A DNA stretch of 41,542 nucleotides from UBA4722 sp044221135 (lineage in GTDB: Bacteria > Pseudomonadota > Gammaproteobacteria > DSM-16500). Where the stretch lies: NCBI GenBank assembly GCA_044221135.1, contig JBGAPT010000015.1:1-41542 (forward strand), read 5' to 3'. Position 1 is the first letter of the stretch, and each line of letters begins with the position of its first letter. The position numbers and the translations under genes were made by a program. The notes beneath the pieces were generated by a model. The model did not search any database. It was not told the origin of the DNA and saw nothing but the letters and a program-made list of their open reading frames with translations. Below are positions 1 to 8,807 of this stretch, in pieces.

Positions 1-168
1 AGCGGGGACCCATCATGACTTGTCTCCTTAACTACCTTATTTCTTGATAATTCAATTTTTATTGTACTAATATTATTTAGAGATATTTGCATGATAGGTC
101 CCCGCTTTCGCGGGGATGACAGAGAAGAGAGCAGAGATGACAGTATTTTAAAGAGATGACAGTATTTT
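1..168. repeat. Palindromic element copy 1 (left end cut by window edge)
   Basis: Core 1-121 runs from the inner part of the left terminal repeat (GGGGACCCATCATGACTTG) to the right terminal repeat ending CGCGGGGATGACA at 121. The outer left tip lies outside the window. The right flank (122-168) holds two or three degenerate tip units (GAGATGACAGTATTTTAA, twice). Orientation A (ATGACT side on the left). Confidence 0.9.
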
Positions 169-247
169 AATCAGTGTTAGGGTTAACACATCCCCTATCG
201 AATAAGAACTAGTGGTAAAATTGTAGATCTGTAGGGAGGGATATCTT

Positions 248-703
248 ATGACATATAAGTTTAACTCACTATTTACCATTGTGTGTCTCATGAGTTTTTG
301 CTTAGGCAGTACGAATGTTAATGCAGGTTATTACTATTATCAGATGCCTAGCATACCGGATTACGAGCCGGTGATTTGTGATCACAGTCATTATCATCAT
401 TACCCTCGTTCTTCATCAAAACATTTTAAATCTCACCGTGCTTCAGTTTCGCACGCTAAACATAGTCATTACAGTATTTCAACTTACTATGTTTACAGTA
501 CACCCGCAGGCGATATGCTATGGGTTCCAGCGCCGTGCGAGTGTCAGGGTAGGTGGGTCCCAGCGCGAGCTATGAATTCTTATCATCAGTTTAATGAAGT
601 TTCTTATGCGCCTGATCATTCTTATAAATCTACTTATTATAGTGGTTATGATGATATGGGATACAACATGGATATGCGTACAGGTGATGATGTTCGCGAT
701 TAG
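248..703 (+). CDS. Small secreted Tyr/His-rich protein, unknown function
   Basis: 151 residues. A Sec signal peptide is clear: a Lys near the N-terminus, a hydrophobic run LFTIVCLMSFCLG, then a likely signal peptidase I site after NVNA, before GYYYYQ. The mature part is very rich in Tyr, His and Ser (DHSHYHHYP, KSHRASVSHAKHSHYS), with one short cysteine-containing stretch PAPCECQGRWVPAR. A good ribosome binding site (GGGAGGG, 234-240) lies 7 bases before the ATG. It stands alone ahead of the giant gene, on the same strand, with a gap of about 180 bases. I do not recognise the family. His/Tyr richness could suit metal binding or an outer-surface protein, but that is only composition. Confidence 0.8.
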   Translation: MTYKFNSLFTIVCLMSFCLGSTNVNAGYYYYQMPSIPDYEPVICDHSHYHHYPRSSSKHFKSHRASVSHAKHSHYSISTYYVYSTPAGDMLWVPAPCECQGRWVPARAMNSYHQFNEVSYAPDHSYKSTYYSGYDDMGYNMDMRTGDDVRD

Positions 704-847
704 GTGTAATAAAAGCGTTTAAGCAAAGGGGCAGCAGATCTTATATCTATCAAACTGTTCCTGGGTTAAAGAAAAGAATGTAACACGATGATCACAATGC
801 AATTCTCCAAAATTTAAACGGTAATCACCGAAATTTCAAAATTCGCC

Positions 848-853
848 TATACT
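848..853 (+). promoter_or_regulatory. Possible -10 box of the giant gene
   Basis: TATACT lies 34 bases upstream of the ATG at 887. No good -35 box is visible at the expected distance. If real, transcription would start near 860, which makes the upstream TTG at 866 an unlikely start codon and favours 887. Confidence 0.3.
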
Positions 854-886
854 GAAGTTAACTCATTGTTCGCGAGAGGTTTCGTT

Positions 887-3800
887 ATGATACCAAGAAT
901 AAACACAGCAGTAACGCAATCTTCAGAAAGTTTACAGGGAGCTCAACAAAAGCTAAGTGATCTTATAAGTAGGTATTTGGCTGATTATGCGAATGATCTT
1001 GTTTGGGATGCTAAAGTTGATTTTAAATGGGTAGCAGAACCTGACATGAGTGAAACGCTCAAACCTGATAGGGCATTTAAACGATTAACAGAAGGAAAAA
1101 AATGGGTAATCCCTCAATCAGTTTTAAATGAACTCACGCATGATGCCTATGTTGTGGTAGGGAAGCAGTTATTTTATGTTGAAAAAGCAAAAAATAAAAT
1201 TACTGAAATTAAGATTAGTGAAAGTCGTCTAAGCGAACTTAAAGACTATTACGATAGTGATGTGTCATCACTTCAACGAATTACGGAAATAACCGGTCAT
1301 ACACCCAATCCCATGGCAGTACGTGATTTAGATGATACAGATCCATTGCAAGTGCAATTTAGTAAACATGCAATGCTTGCTTTGCAAGAGTCAGAAGAGT
1401 TAGTGAAAAATCTCGGAAAATTTTCTGTTGAAGTAGCTCGTTATATGACAGAAGAAAAAAAGCCTGCTACACAAGAAGAAAAAGAATTACTGCAACTACA
1501 GACTGATCAGCTGAGTTCGGTTTTAGAAAATGTAACAGCGCCGAATACTACGAAATCAGATAAACCTCCCACGTTCAGTGAAGCAGGAATCAAGCTTGTA
1601 AAAGAAGCGGGTTCTGCGGCTATTAGTTTTATTCCTGGATTGAATACATTAATTAAGGTATTAAAACCCTTTCAAGAAACAATCATACTTTCGATTTTAG
1701 CACCCTATAGCGTGCCTGTTGCACTGTATCAGGACTATGTCAATAACAAATGGTATTTTGATATATATAATCAAGCTATTGATGCTTCACTGGGCGCCAG
1801 GGATTTTGCGATAGAGAAGAGGGATGGTATTTTGAGGCCTTTGCTTGCGCTGTCAACACATTGTGCAGAGATGTATAAAATAGCAGAACAAGCCAAACTT
1901 CCAGAAGAAGCAAAGAATCAATTGGAAGGTATTCGAAAAACATTGGCTGCATTACAGGCCAAAACACTATTAGATCCCAGCGGATCTCAACAGTTACTCC
2001 AAACAAGTTTGGCAAATGTCAGTGAAACATTATCTGGCTTAGTCGCTACGTATTTTACAGAAAGTAATGCACTGTCTATTCAAGAAAAGAAACAAGAGGC
2101 GGTAGTAGAAGAAAGTAAGCCAAAAGAGACAGTATCGTCAGTTGATAAGCATCTGTCTGTTCTGTTGAAATCCTTGCTTCAACAAATAAAAAAAGAGTCT
2201 GCTGATCTAAAAGATACTTTATTAAAAAATAAAATAAAAATACTTGAAGCATCGCTGAGTCATAAAGACGAAGCGGGCTATCATATTTATTTACCTGAGA
2301 GTCAGGAAACATCAATTAGCTTAAATTTAAAAGCTATCTCTAATACTTTCCTTGCACTTGAAAAATTAAACCAACTTTATTCCAGTGCTGAAGATCCAGA
2401 ATTGCGCGCAAAAGCAATAGAATATGGAAAAAAAGCATTTGAAAATTTTAGTAAAATAAATTGGGATGAATTAGATGAAGAAATGAGCGAAGAAAATAAG
2501 CAATTGATCGATGCAATGTTAACTGAAGGCATGAGGATCGTGACACCTACCTTGAAACGTATTGTGGATGCAACGCATCAAGTCGAGTTAGAAAATCATT
2601 TGCGTTATGGTTCGATATTAGAAGAATTACATCCCTTATTTGAAACAGTGGAAAATGTTTTTATTGATCGTGGGTTGAGTGACGGGAATCCTTTTGGGTT
2701 TGATGAAAGCCTGGGAAAAGAATTAAATGAAAAATTTAAGCAAGCTTCAGAGAATAAAGAAAAAGTTGCGAAAGCACATGAAGAAGTGACAAGAACACTT
2801 GAAAGACTAGATTGGTATTTGAAATGGGCTAATGAAATTCCTAAGCAAGGCTCTATACGAAGAGCAAGAGGGTTATATCTGGGTGGAAATGTTAATTATG
2901 ATTTGCCCACAGCGCTTGAAAAGAACGCAATGCTTTTGTTGAAAGACTTAGCTAAATTACGAGCTGATAATGTTTTAACAACGTGTCTTGATGCAATCGA
3001 TCAATTTGAAGATCGGTTGATAACAGATTTGTCTGAGGCAAAACAGAAAGAATTATTTAACGAATTAGAAAATACAGGTATTCATCCTGAACTAAGAAAA
3101 AAATTAGAGAGCCAATTCACAAAGAAAAAAGAAAATAAAGGGATAGTCGCTACTTTGAATCAATTAGCAGAAGAATTTAAAGAAGCGAATGAGAATACAG
3201 GTGATCGTTGGCCGCCTAAAGAATTAACCGGTGTTTATGAAAGTATCTTTGATGCACGAGAAGATCTGAATGATCGATTACTGGATGAGACTAAATATCA
3301 AGAAGCCATCAATCAGCATAAAAAAATGCGTACACAGCTCTTAAAAAGAGAAGGACTTGTCAAGTTAATAGATGCTGTCAAGGAAGGAAAAAATGATCCA
3401 GATAAAAATGTTCTAGAGAAAAGAAAATTAGCTATCTTACTTGTGAATGTCATGGGGAAGGATAAAAAAATTATTGAAAATGCACATGAAATCACAACGG
3501 AATTTATTAAAGATGATGAAAATATACTAGATTTAATTGAAAGTGCAAGTCAGATTGATCCTGAATTGAGACATACTCTCACGCTAGAGATGACATTAGC
3601 GGGTTATATTGACAAAGGCTATATTGATAAACCAGATCAACACCTGGTTGAAAGTGATGATCCTGAGGTATTTAGGCAAGATTTAATAAATATGCTGGAT
3701 CGGCTTGAGCCAAAACACGTATTTGAAATACTGGGTGAGTTGAAATCGCAATCTAAAACACGTGCTACTCTATTAATTGGGTTTCTAGATGAAAATAGAT

Positions 3801-6800
3801 CTGTTGATAAGGCATTTAATAGAGATGATTTAATTGATTTACTAGTTAAACGATATCAAAGAGCAGATGCTGAAAATGATCTAGAAATTAAAAGTAAAAT
3901 AGGATTATTTTTAGGAAAATTAGTGAATTCAAAGCCCAGTTTAATGAAGAAAATCTATTCTTCACCAGATACCATGGTACGCGATATTATAAAAAAAGAA
4001 TGTTTAGAGAAAAACACGACTTCATCACGTGCATTGTATTTTGAAGGGCTTGTGAGTACGCTTAAATTCAGATTCGAAGATGAATTTGCTTCTTATGAAG
4101 ATTTTGTAACGGCTAATGAAGCTGCTATTTTAGCATTACATAGGGCAATTTATGAAAGAAGTCTGGTTTCTAATGAAGAAATTATTAAACTTTATAAAAA
4201 AAGTAAACTCGTGTCGCTTGATTTATCGGATGAAGAAATTCTTGAGCTTTATAAAAAAGCTGAACTGGCCTTTTCAAATTTATCAGGCGATAAAATTATT
4301 CAATTTTATAAAGAAAATAAACCGGCATTGTTTGACTTGGTAGATCATTTAAATGGAATAAAATTTTCTGCAGGGAGTGACGCTAAACGAAAATTAACGG
4401 AATTGGATACTGTTCTAAGTACGTATGGTACTAGCATTTTGATGGAAAAATCAAAAAATGCTGTGAATAGTACAACGAAAACGATAAGAGGAATTCGAGA
4501 AACATTAGAGAAAAATGTGAAACGAATTTTTTCTGATTATGTGAATGAAAATAAGATGTGGGATCCAGATGATCCTTCCAAGGTCAGCCCTATACGCGAT
4601 ACAGACCCATCTTCCGTTAATCTTAGTAAAAATTGTATATTGGCATTGCATCAAGCTGAAAAAGCAGGTGACCAGGTAGCTCAGTTATTAGATCAATTAA
4701 AAAATACAAGATGGAAATGGAAAACAGTCACCCAGCACGGAGTGAAAATTTCTAAAACGTTATTAAAACTTTCAGAGCATTTGGAGAATATTTCAAAAAT
4801 AGCGAAAGAAACGGGTGCAGACGATGCAATATTAACGAAACTCAATGAATTACAAGACTCCATTCAAGCCTTGCCAGCGAGGGTTTTGAATAGTCCAATG
4901 GATGCAGAAACTTTACTGGCTGGTACTTTTGAGCAACTCAGTAACACCATGGCAGAGGTCATTAGACCTTATACGAGTTTTAATCGTCCTGCAGCACCTG
5001 TATTGCCTGAGAATCAATATCAGGCAAGAAGAGCGGTTGCTGAGCCAGGTGTGACAGCACAAGGAAAAGTTGAATGGTTTTTTCTGCTTGAACCACTTCG
5101 CACAGGTATGATAGCCGCTGAATCACTTCATACAGTAGTTATCAATTATTTGGAATACCAAAAAGAGCAGGGAGTACCCATAAGCGAGGAGGAAGAAAAA
5201 ATAATAAGGGATACAGCAGAGGCTATAAAAAATGCTAAGCCAGATGCAAACGGTTATTTTGTCTATCAAGATGATGAAACACCTTTTAGTCAAAGTTTAA
5301 AAGCACTTTACAATGTTTCCTGGGCCATTAATGAATTGCCTCGTGGTTTCACCGAACATTCAGGCGCAGCTTATGCGGTTACTGCAAGTACACAAGCAGG
5401 TCGGCATGCGTTAATGTTGCTAACACATTTTAATAAAATTCAATTTTCAGCAATGAGTGAGCATACATCTACGCTGGTTAATAACATGATGGACAGTGTA
5501 TTAGTGTATGGAAGAGATAAAGCATTCTCGCTTATTGCCGTAAAAATGGGTTTTTCAGATATCAATGAATTAACAGACTCTTTACATGATACAGAGTTGC
5601 AACATCATTTGCGTTTTGGAATTTTATCTGAGCCTGTTCGTCCTTTATTTTATGAGTTGGAAAAAATATTTTACGGTCGTGGGTTAAGCACAAGTGCAAA
5701 TCCATTTAGTTATGACCCTGCTTTTGAAGAATTTTTGAAACAAAAGATGAATGAGTCACCTGAGGAAAAAGAACGGTATCAGGATGTATTGCGTGAATAT
5801 CAGAAAGTACGTACTGAATTTGCTATCGATTATTTAAAGCGTGAAGGGATTAATGCTTTAATACAAGCGGCAAGAGAAGGTGAATACAATGAAAAACTCA
5901 ATAGCGAGAAAATACGTCAGCTAGCCATACTGATAGCAGATATCAATTCTACAAGTCGTGAAGAGGCATTAGAAAATCCAGGTAAATTTGTTGAAGACTT
6001 TATTGGTGAAAATAACCAGGCTCTTATTCATGATTTCATTGCTAAAGTGACTGAACGAGATCCCTCTGTAGGGCATTCGTTAATTGTTGAAGCCATGCTA
6101 GCAGGGCACGTTGATTATTCTCTTGTTGCTATAGCAGATTTTCCTGATAGTGAGAACGCGCTTATCAATGTACTTGATCGGCTTGAAGCAAAACAAGTTC
6201 TTTCCATGATGGATGATCACACGATAAATGAACGTGCTTGTGTTTTTCTCACATTATTAAATGGCGAACCTTTGACGATTGCAAATTTAGATAAAAAACT
6301 GAGTTCTGACCATGGTTTTTCAAAGAATGATTTAGTAAAAAATATTTTAAAACGATACAAGGCATTAAATAAAACGTTAAACGGTGCAGATATGGATTCA
6401 CCTGATACATTAGTTAAACCGGAGCGTCGGTTAATGAATTCATTAGGTTTGTTTTTAGGTCGATTAGCGCGTAGTGATACGGATATAGCTAAAGCTATTT
6501 TTTCCGATGAAAATGCGAGAAAGATAGTGCAGTATGAATGTGTTAATACAAGCACCGGAGGAAATGTAAGAACAGATAGTGCGCTCTATTATGAGGCAAT
6601 GGTGAATGCATTCCAGTATCATTCAGCACCAGAAAAGCAGTCTATTGGCAATTTTATTTATAATAATCAATCGATTATATTACAGATATATCATGAAATA
6701 CATTCGAAACAATCCTCTGCTATAAATGAGGATGAATTTCTTGATCTATTTAAAAATAATCCAATGCTTTTTTTATCTGATATAGAAAAATTTATAAAAG

Positions 6801-7957
6801 ATAAAATATCGCTTGGCAGTGATGCTGAAAATAAATTACGTCAATTGGCTTCTGATTTTATACTTTGTACGGATAATACCCCTGCTCGTTATGAACTTTT
6901 AAAGTTTCAGAAAGAGGCGTATGGGTCACAATATGCTAGATTTCTGGAGTTGTTGACACCGGATGCAACGGTAAAATTTTGGGAATTGGTGAGAGATGAT
7001 TTATATCAAAAGCCCAAAATCATGTTAGATACGCTGGCTAGTCGGATAGATAGTATGAAAAAATCTATGGAAAGTCTGAGTCCAGATGAAAAGAGTGCAC
7101 TTGAGGAGAAATTCGATGCTTTTGCTAGTTTACAAAAACATAGATTAGAAGAAGTGGTAGGAAGTCATTCTAGTTATTTCAAATCACTTGCTGAAATGTC
7201 AGGATTGACTAAAGCAAAAAAATTAATTGCCACGACCAACGATCCTCGTATAGCAAGGTGCAGAACGACTATTCATGACATGATGAGTATAGAAGATGAG
7301 ATGAACAGACAATGTCAGGAATGGGAGCGTAGAATTGATGCTCTTCAAAAACAAACTGTTGGAAGTGATCTTGAATTTCTGAAAGACAATATTCAACGGA
7401 TTGTTTCTATTTTAGAAGCATATCAGTCTGAGAGATTGCCTGGTGCTGGATCCAGTGCGAGTGCAATTACTCGAGGGTTAAGGGGTAAAAAAATAGAAAT
7501 GGTTGGGCGTTATATAGGGGAATTTAGAGGTCTTATTCATGAGATTAAAGAGGCTCCTGCTGAGAATGAAAATGATTTCTGTGAGGATATTGGAGTCAGA
7601 GCTGTTAGGTTACATGAAAAATTAGAAGCTGAGCATAACACTTTAAGGGGTTTCTTAGGATATCAATCAGGTATGTTGGGCGGTTCAGTGAAACAAATAG
7701 GAGCGGTATTAAATGCAGATCCTAAGCTTGACCAGACTGTTTCTTTGATAGGAAGAATTATAGAGAGTATTAAAAAATCCATTGGATATGTTATACCGGG
7801 TATGCGGAAGGGTTCTGAGGAGAAGCAGGGGTTAGAAAGAAAAAGGTCTGCTGCTATGTTTGGTAGTGGTAAAAAGGAAGTTCGTGCATCTGCTGACAGT
7901 AAAAAGACAGATAAAGCTCAGAAGGGTTTAAAAGGAAGACGTGAGCAAAAAAAATAA
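887..7957 (+). CDS. Giant (2356 aa) two-module protein, candidate secreted effector
   Basis: I chose ATG 887 (MIPRINTAV) rather than the in-frame TTG at 866 because GAGAGG at 873-878 is well spaced only for 887. I do not recognise the family. Two diverged copies of one module can be aligned by eye: DTDPLQVQFSKHAMLALQE (about 149) with DTDPSSVNLSKNCILALHQ (about 1238); NHLRYGSILEELHPLFE (about 568) with HHLRFGILSEPVRPLFY (about 1571); a KREG-LAIL block (about 820 and 1650); GSDAKRKLTELD (about 1163) with GSDAENKLRQLA (about 1978). Copy 1 carries about 170 extra residues. Three tandem repeats of about 23 residues (EEIIKLYKKSKL, EEILELYKKAEL, DKIIQFYKENKP) lie near 1095-1150. A hydrophobic stretch (about 235-290) may bind membrane. 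The rest looks helical and highly charged. The last 350 residues are unique and end in a Lys/Arg-rich tail. There is no signal peptide. Size and composition suit a type IV-secreted effector of an intracellular bacterium (inference). Confidence 0.85.
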   Translation: MIPRINTAVTQSSESLQGAQQKLSDLISRYLADYANDLVWDAKVDFKWVAEPDMSETLKPDRAFKRLTEGKKWVIPQSVLNELTHDAYVVVGKQLFYVEKAKNKITEIKISESRLSELKDYYDSDVSSLQRITEITGHTPNPMAVRDLDDTDPLQVQFSKHAMLALQESEELVKNLGKFSVEVARYMTEEKKPATQEEKELLQLQTDQLSSVLENVTAPNTTKSDKPPTFSEAGIKLVKEAGSAAISFIPGLNTLIKVLKPFQETIILSILAPYSVPVALYQDYVNNKWYFDIYNQAIDASLGARDFAIEKRDGILRPLLALSTHCAEMYKIAEQAKLPEEAKNQLEGIRKTLAALQAKTLLDPSGSQQLLQTSLANVSETLSGLVATYFTESNALSIQEKKQEAVVEESKPKETVSSVDKHLSVLLKSLLQQIKKESADLKDTLLKNKIKILEASLSHKDEAGYHIYLPESQETSISLNLKAISNTFLALEKLNQLYSSAEDPELRAKAIEYGKKAFENFSKINWDELDEEMSEENKQLIDAMLTEGMRIVTPTLKRIVDATHQVELENHLRYGSILEELHPLFETVENVFIDRGLSDGNPFGFDESLGKELNEKFKQASENKEKVAKAHEEVTRTLERLDWYLKWANEIPKQGSIRRARGLYLGGNVNYDLPTALEKNAMLLLKDLAKLRADNVLTTCLDAIDQFEDRLITDLSEAKQKELFNELENTGIHPELRKKLESQFTKKKENKGIVATLNQLAEEFKEANENTGDRWPPKELTGVYESIFDAREDLNDRLLDETKYQEAINQHKKMRTQLLKREGLVKLIDAVKEGKNDPDKNVLEKRKLAILLVNVMGKDKKIIENAHEITTEFIKDDENILDLIESASQIDPELRHTLTLEMTLAGYIDKGYIDKPDQHLVESDDPEVFRQDLINMLDRLEPKHVFEILGELKSQSKTRATLLIGFLDENRSVDKAFNRDDLIDLLVKRYQRADAENDLEIKSKIGLFLGKLVNSKPSLMKKIYSSPDTMVRDIIKKECLEKNTTSSRALYFEGLVSTLKFRFEDEFASYEDFVTANEAAILALHRAIYERSLVSNEEIIKLYKKSKLVSLDLSDEEILELYKKAELAFSNLSGDKIIQFYKENKPALFDLVDHLNGIKFSAGSDAKRKLTELDTVLSTYGTSILMEKSKNAVNSTTKTIRGIRETLEKNVKRIFSDYVNENKMWDPDDPSKVSPIRDTDPSSVNLSKNCILALHQAEKAGDQVAQLLDQLKNTRWKWKTVTQHGVKISKTLLKLSEHLENISKIAKETGADDAILTKLNELQDSIQALPARVLNSPMDAETLLAGTFEQLSNTMAEVIRPYTSFNRPAAPVLPENQYQARRAVAEPGVTAQGKVEWFFLLEPLRTGMIAAESLHTVVINYLEYQKEQGVPISEEEEKIIRDTAEAIKNAKPDANGYFVYQDDETPFSQSLKALYNVSWAINELPRGFTEHSGAAYAVTASTQAGRHALMLLTHFNKIQFSAMSEHTSTLVNNMMDSVLVYGRDKAFSLIAVKMGFSDINELTDSLHDTELQHHLRFGILSEPVRPLFYELEKIFYGRGLSTSANPFSYDPAFEEFLKQKMNESPEEKERYQDVLREYQKVRTEFAIDYLKREGINALIQAAREGEYNEKLNSEKIRQLAILIADINSTSREEALENPGKFVEDFIGENNQALIHDFIAKVTERDPSVGHSLIVEAMLAGHVDYSLVAIADFPDSENALINVLDRLEAKQVLSMMDDHTINERACVFLTLLNGEPLTIANLDKKLSSDHGFSKNDLVKNILKRYKALNKTLNGADMDSPDTLVKPERRLMNSLGLFLGRLARSDTDIAKAIFSDENARKIVQYECVNTSTGGNVRTDSALYYEAMVNAFQYHSAPEKQSIGNFIYNNQSIILQIYHEIHSKQSSAINEDEFLDLFKNNPMLFLSDIEKFIKDKISLGSDAENKLRQLASDFILCTDNTPARYELLKFQKEAYGSQYARFLELLTPDATVKFWELVRDDLYQKPKIMLDTLASRIDSMKKSMESLSPDEKSALEEKFDAFASLQKHRLEEVVGSHSSYFKSLAEMSGLTKAKKLIATTNDPRIARCRTTIHDMMSIEDEMNRQCQEWERRIDALQKQTVGSDLEFLKDNIQRIVSILEAYQSERLPGAGSSASAITRGLRGKKIEMVGRYIGEFRGLIHEIKEAPAENENDFCEDIGVRAVRLHEKLEAEHNTLRGFLGYQSGMLGGSVKQIGAVLNADPKLDQTVSLIGRIIESIKKSIGYVIPGMRKGSEEKQGLERKRSAAMFGSGKKEVRASADSKKTDKAQKGLKGRREQKK

Positions 7958-8049
7958 GATTATCCGGTGAACTATAGGCTTTGCACATATCACTCTGTCA
8001 TCTTTGCTTATCACCGCTCACCTCATGTGTCATCCCTGCGTTTATTATC

Positions 8050-8186
8050 TGTCATCCCCGCGAAGGCGGGGACCCATTTTGCAAATACCTCTAACGATAA
8101 ATTAGTAGAATAAAAGTTAAATGCTCAGGAAATAATGCGGCTTAAGAGGTAAGTCATAATGGGTCCCCGCTTTCGCGGGGATGACA
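8050..8186. repeat. Palindromic element copy 2 (orientation B)
   Basis: The core starts TGTCATCCCCGCGAAGGCGG and ends CGCGGGGATGACA. The interior reads in the reverse sense (ACCCATTTTGCAAATACC on the left) relative to copy 3. The left flank (about 8001-8049) contains CTGTCATC, TGTCATCCCTGCG and similar tips. The right flank (8187-8328) begins with the 19-bp tandem array listed separately. Confidence 0.92.
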
Positions 8187-8281
8187 GGTAGGCGCGGGGA
8201 TGACAGGTAGGCGCGGGGATGACAGGTAGGCGCGGGGATGACAGGTAGGCGCGGGGATGACAGATAAGCGCGGGGATGACA
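8181..8281 (+). repeat. 19-bp tandem array, about 5-6 units
   Basis: ATGACA recurs at 8181, 8200, 8219, 8238, 8257 and 8276, an exact 19-base period, with unit ATGACAGGTAGGCGCGGGG. The first four repeats are essentially identical and the last two have changes (GATAAG for GGTAGG; CACAGT). The unit is the outer tip of the palindromic element plus a locus-specific spacer, so this is a freshly expanded flank of copy 2. Several stop-free stretches across it are artefacts of the repeat. Confidence 0.95.
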
Positions 8282-8328
8282 CAGTGATAACACGGTGGTA
8301 AACAGAGACGACACACATTTTTTATATT

Positions 8329-8412
8329 AAGGAAGTTCGTGCACCTGTTGACAGTAAAAAGACAGATAAAGTTCAGAAGGGTTTAAAAGGAAGACGTGAG
8401 CAAAAAGGATAA
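8329..8412 (+). pseudogene. Duplicated 3' tail of the giant gene
   Basis: Reading AAG at 8329 to TAA at 8410 gives KEVRAPVDSKKTDKVQKG and onward to REQKG-stop. This matches the true C-terminus of the giant protein (KEVRASADSKKTDKAQKG to REQKK-stop, ending 7957) with only a few substitutions. It has no start codon or upstream body. It is the left part of a tandem duplication of about 455 bp: 7876-8330 was copied to 8331-8786, including the downstream palindromic element, whose core is flipped between copies. Confidence 0.9.
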
Positions 8413-8567
8413 GATTATCCGGTGAATTATAGGCTTTGCACATATCACTCTGTCATCTTTGCTTATCACCGCCCACCTCATGTGTCATCCCTGCGCCTAC
8501 CTGTCATCTCTGCGTTTATTATCTGTCATCTCTGCCTTTATTATCTGTCATCCCTGCGTTTATTATC

Positions 8568-8704
8568 TGTCATCCCCGCGAAGGCGGGGACCCATTATGA
8601 CTTACCTCTTAAGCCGCATTATTTCCTGAGCATTTAACTTTTATTCTACTAATTTATTGTTAGAGGTATTTGCAAAATGGGTCCCCGCTTTCGCGGGGAT
8701 GACA
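8568..8704. repeat. Palindromic element copy 3 (orientation A)
   Basis: The core starts TGTCATCCCCGCGAAGGCGG and ends CGGGGATGACA. Its interior (ATGACTTACCTCTTAAGCCG to the TTGCAAAATGGG end) is the reverse complement of copy 2's interior at nearly every base. The left flank (8440-8567) holds tips such as TGTCATCTCTGC and TGTCATCCCTGCG with TTTATTATC spacers. The right flank (8705-8786) ends ACACATTTTTTTATATT, also found at the end of copy 2's flank. Confidence 0.92.
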
Positions 8705-8807
8705 GAAGAGCGCGGGGATGATACATAAAGTGGGCGGTGATAACACGGTGATAAGCGAGACGACACACATTTTTTTATATTTCAGGATATTAAGCAGATG
8801 CTACTTT

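Noticed and set aside
8117..8637. Stop-free frames of 60-70 codons on both strands, rich in CHPRAYLSS and PRKRG
   Set aside because: They are translations of the palindromic element and its 19-bp tip array, have no ribosome site and recur wherever the repeat occurs.
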